From JBMORO01 sp049322295 (GTDB lineage Bacteria; Patescibacteriota; Minisyncoccia; RBG-13-40-8-A): a DNA stretch of 7,973 nucleotides. The stretch is from the NCBI GenBank assembly GCA_049322295.1, contig JBMORO010000047.1, forward strand, positions 1 through 7,973, in the 5' to 3' direction. The notes under the pieces are model-generated. The model saw only the letters and a list, made by a program, of their open reading frames with translations. It made no database searches and was not told the DNA's origin. The position numbers were made by a program, and so were the translations under genes. Shown here piece after piece: positions 6,359-7,973 of this stretch (within the stretch, counting starts at the first letter, position 1; the number at the start of each line of letters is the position of its first letter).

Positions 6359-6730
6359 TTAGTAATTATCTTTTTCTTTGTCTTCTTTTAATTCTTTATT
6401 AGCAAGTTTTTCTCCAATCTGGTCATCAATCCAATGAACAAATCTCTCATTAGAAGATTTCACATCTTCTTTTTTTATTCCTTTTATCTTCTCTGAAACT
6501 TCTTCCAACTTTCCCTTGGCAGGCTCATATTCGCCCTTATCAAAGTGAGCATAAAGGTCTTGGACATCCTCAGTTAAATGTTCTGGCTCAATATGAAGCC
6601 AGGGACTTCTATAAGTCTTGTCTTCTTTCATTTTTTTCATCTCTTCTTCTTTAAATTCTTTCAATTTTTCTACAACTGACTTCTCTTTACTTTCCTTTCT
6701 GGTCTTAAATTTTTCTATTGATTCTCTCAT
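6359..6730 (-). CDS. Small charged protein of unknown function between pheS and pheT
   Basis: I do not recognise this 123-residue protein. It is dominated by Lys, Glu and Asp, has no cysteine, signal peptide or membrane segment, and should be soluble. Residues 1-40 and about 76-123 look like charged helices able to form coiled coils. The central segment, YRSPWLHIEPEHLTEDVQ (41-58) followed by LYAHFDKGEYEPAKGKLEEV, is more conventional, with hydrophobic and aromatic residues, and may be a small folded core. The gene starts with ATG, has AGGAG twelve bases upstream inside a hairpin, and ends one base before the pheT start, so it is very probably expressed with the synthetase genes. A role linked to the synthetase is only a possibility suggested by position. 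A general small-genome accessory protein is equally likely. Confidence 0.78.
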   Translation of the reverse strand: MRESIEKFKTRKESKEKSVVEKLKEFKEEEMKKMKEDKTYRSPWLHIEPEHLTEDVQDLYAHFDKGEYEPAKGKLEEVSEKIKGIKKEDVKSSNERFVHWIDDQIGEKLANKELKEDKEKDNY

Positions 6731-6736
6731 TGGTTT

Positions 6737-6759
6737 TTATCGCTCCTAAATAGCGATAA
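6737..6759 (-). promoter_or_regulatory. Hairpin between pheS and orf123 enclosing the ribosome-binding site
   Basis: TTATCGCT (6737-6744) and AGCGATAA (6752-6759) form a perfect 8-bp stem with a 7-base loop, starting immediately after the pheS TAG stop. On the minus-strand transcript the AGGAG ahead of orf123 spans the loop and one arm, so folding would partly hide it. No U-run follows, so this is not an intrinsic terminator. Translational control or RNA processing is an inference. Confidence 0.5.
6743..6747 (-). promoter_or_regulatory. Ribosome-binding site of orf123
   Basis: Minus-strand AGGAG lies twelve bases before the ATG at 6730, a rather long spacing, and sits within the loop and downstream arm of the adjacent hairpin. 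Confidence 0.55.
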
Positions 6760-7743
6760 CTAAAACTGATTAAGAAAACTTAAATTGCTTGAATATAACA
6801 ATCTAATGTCATTTATTTTGTATTTCATCATGGTAACCCTATCTACGCCCATCCCAAATGCAAACCCCTGCCAATTGCCAGGTACATAACCAACCGCTTT
6901 AAAAACATTAGGATGAACCATACCAGCACCTATAATCTCCATCCAGTCCCCTGACGGATATTTCATATCGACTTCAAAACTAGGTTCAGTAAAAGGAAAA
7001 TAGCTTGGTCTAATCCTCATTTCTATTTCTTCACCAAATAATTTCTTGAGAAATTCCTCAATTACTGCCTTAAAATTAGCCACGCTAATATGTCTGTCAA
7101 CCATTAACCCCTCTAATTGATAAAAGTTATAGAAATGAGAAGCATCGGTTGCTTCATAACGAAAAACCCGACCGGGAACAACAATTCTAAAAGGTGGGTT
7201 GTTTTTTTCCATAAATCTCACCTGCATTGGACTAGTATGAGCCCTTAATAATAATTTTTCTGGTCTGGTTTCCAACCAGAATGTACTCCAAACATCCCGA
7301 GCTGGGTGGTCTTTGGGAATATTTAAAGCATCAAAATGATAATATTCTGTCTCAATATCAGGCCCTTCAATAATTCTAAAACCCATTGATAAAAATATTT
7401 CCTCAATTTTTCTCATTACTAAGGTCAGGGGATGAAGATGACCACGAGCCACTTTTATGCCGGGGGCCGTAACGTCTATTCTTCTTTCTTTCTTTTTTGC
7501 CTCCTGCTCGACAAATTGAGACATGAGATTGCTAATTTTTAATTCAAGGTCTTTTTTAAATTCATTGGCCCCTATTCCTAATTTCTTCCGTTTAGCTATG
7601 GGTAAATCTTTCAAGGACCTTAAAACAGAAGTAATCTCGCCTTTCCTCCCTAAATATTTTATTCTAAATTGCTCCAAATCAGCCAAATTTTTAATTTTGG
7701 TTAAATCAATAAATGTTTTCTTTTTTAGGCCCCTAATGTCCAT
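6760..7743 (-). CDS. pheS: Phenylalanine--tRNA ligase alpha subunit
   Basis: The catalytic subunit of the class II synthetase activates phenylalanine with ATP and charges tRNA(Phe). The 327-residue length is normal for bacteria. The N-terminal coiled coil (about 1-85) carries the family signature YLGRKGEIT (30-38). Then follow class II motif 1 around GFRIIEGPDIETEYYHFDAL (121-140), the HTSPMQVRFM segment (169-178), motif 2 with FRYEATDASHFYNFYQLEG (194-212), the phenylalanine-pocket segment FPFTEPSFEVD (249-259), and motif 3 with GFAFGMGVDRVTMM (293-306). The ending LSFLNQF is typical. The ATG follows the upstream stop by three bases and has AGGAG eleven bases upstream. The gene is separated from pheT by the unknown orf123, whereas the two are usually adjacent. 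Confidence 0.98.
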   Translation of the reverse strand: MDIRGLKKKTFIDLTKIKNLADLEQFRIKYLGRKGEITSVLRSLKDLPIAKRKKLGIGANEFKKDLELKISNLMSQFVEQEAKKKERRIDVTAPGIKVARGHLHPLTLVMRKIEEIFLSMGFRIIEGPDIETEYYHFDALNIPKDHPARDVWSTFWLETRPEKLLLRAHTSPMQVRFMEKNNPPFRIVVPGRVFRYEATDASHFYNFYQLEGLMVDRHISVANFKAVIEEFLKKLFGEEIEMRIRPSYFPFTEPSFEVDMKYPSGDWMEIIGAGMVHPNVFKAVGYVPGNWQGFAFGMGVDRVTMMKYKINDIRLLYSSNLSFLNQF

Positions 7744-7746
7744 AAT

Positions 7747-7973
7747 TTAAAACTCTCCTCTTTTTAAAATTAAAAGAATAATTACAGCTAAAGCAACTAA
7801 AATTCTAACCCAAAATGGTATTTTGCCAATTAAATTTAAAATTGATAAAATCAGGCCGAATAAAACTAAATAAAAAATAACAAAAACAAAGTGACTGGCT
7901 TTATATGGGTCAATAGAATATAGAATAATAGCAAAAATTATCAAAAAAACAAGTGCCAATATCAAATTTAATC
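7747..7973 (-). CDS. Small membrane protein, N-terminus beyond the window (partial)
   Basis: The frame has no stop up to the right edge, and the only start in view is a TTG at 7965-7963, so the gene probably begins outside the window. The visible 75 residues are almost wholly hydrophobic and form three membrane segments. Counting from the TTG, these are at about 1-17, 25-48 (HFVFVIFYLVLFGLILSILN) and 54-67, joined by short loops SIDPYKAS and KIPFWVR, ending in KRGEF. No catalytic motif is seen. The pattern D-P-Y-x-A followed by F-Y-x-x-L-F resembles small uncharacterised membrane proteins that, from memory, lie next to rplT or pheS in candidate-phylum bacteria. Function unknown. The pheS start is three bases after its stop, so the two are cotranscribed. 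Confidence 0.7.
   Translation of the reverse strand, partial: LNLILALVFLIIFAIILYSIDPYKASHFVFVIFYLVLFGLILSILNLIGKIPFWVRILVALAVIILLILKRGEF
7755..7759 (-). promoter_or_regulatory. Ribosome-binding site of pheS
   Basis: Minus-strand AGGAG, within GAGGAGAG, lies in the last codons of the upstream membrane-protein gene, eleven bases before the pheS ATG. It supports that start and shows that pheS is translated from the same transcript. Confidence 0.6.

Noticed and set aside
6737..6759. Intrinsic terminator after pheS
   Set aside because: The stem is followed by an A-rich stretch, not a U-run, on the transcribed strand, and has no T-run on the plus strand in the needed position. It would also cut pheS from pheT.
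1..7973. A defence system, CRISPR array, tRNA or rRNA gene
   Set aside because: No regularly spaced repeats, no cloverleaf and no rRNA segments were seen. Nearly every base is in a housekeeping gene.

Overview
The window is a densely packed, AT-rich bacterial segment (roughly one third G+C by eye) in which every recognisable gene is read from the minus strand. Neighbouring genes are separated by 1-30 bases or overlap by one base. The minimal genes (63-residue SecE, 671-residue GyrB, a 680-residue PheT without the tRNA-binding OB domain), the tight packing and short repeat elements lying in frame inside essential genes suggest a small-genome candidate phylum of the Patescibacteria/CPR type. 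That placement is inference from gene style. No rRNA or other phylogenetic marker has been compared.

In transcription order (right to left) the layout is: the C-terminal part of a small three-helix membrane protein running off the right edge; pheS; a short, highly charged protein of unknown function; pheT; gyrB; secE; nusG; rplK; an S66-family LD-carboxypeptidase; and finally the first 16 codons of an IS30-type transposase behind what looks like an insertion-sequence end, cut by the left edge. The junctions look like those of one long operon: stop-to-start gaps of 1 base (orf123-pheT, gyrB-secE, nusG-rplK), 2 bases (pheT-gyrB) and 3 bases (membrane protein-pheS), and a TAATG overlap (rplK-carboxypeptidase). 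I see no convincing internal promoter or intrinsic terminator.

Functionally this is a growth operon: phenylalanyl-tRNA synthetase (PheS and PheT), the gyrase ATPase subunit, the SecYEG subunit SecE, the transcription factor NusG, ribosomal protein L11, and a cytoplasmic peptidoglycan-recycling peptidase. The secE-nusG-rplK order is the conserved bacterial one, but rplA, which usually follows rplK, is replaced by the carboxypeptidase gene, and the insertion sequence follows directly.

The most interesting signals are not the genes themselves. An imperfect 24-bp palindrome sits in frame in the variable loop of GyrB just before the QRYKGLGEM motif. A TTCGAA-rich short repeat next to a GC-rich patch sits in frame in PheT, at the linker beside the place where the missing OB domain would have been. 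Both look like small repeat elements accommodated as peptide inserts in essential proteins. A hairpin that overlaps the ribosome-binding site of the unknown gene between pheS and pheT is also worth a look. There is no rRNA, tRNA, CRISPR array or gene-free stretch over 300 bases.
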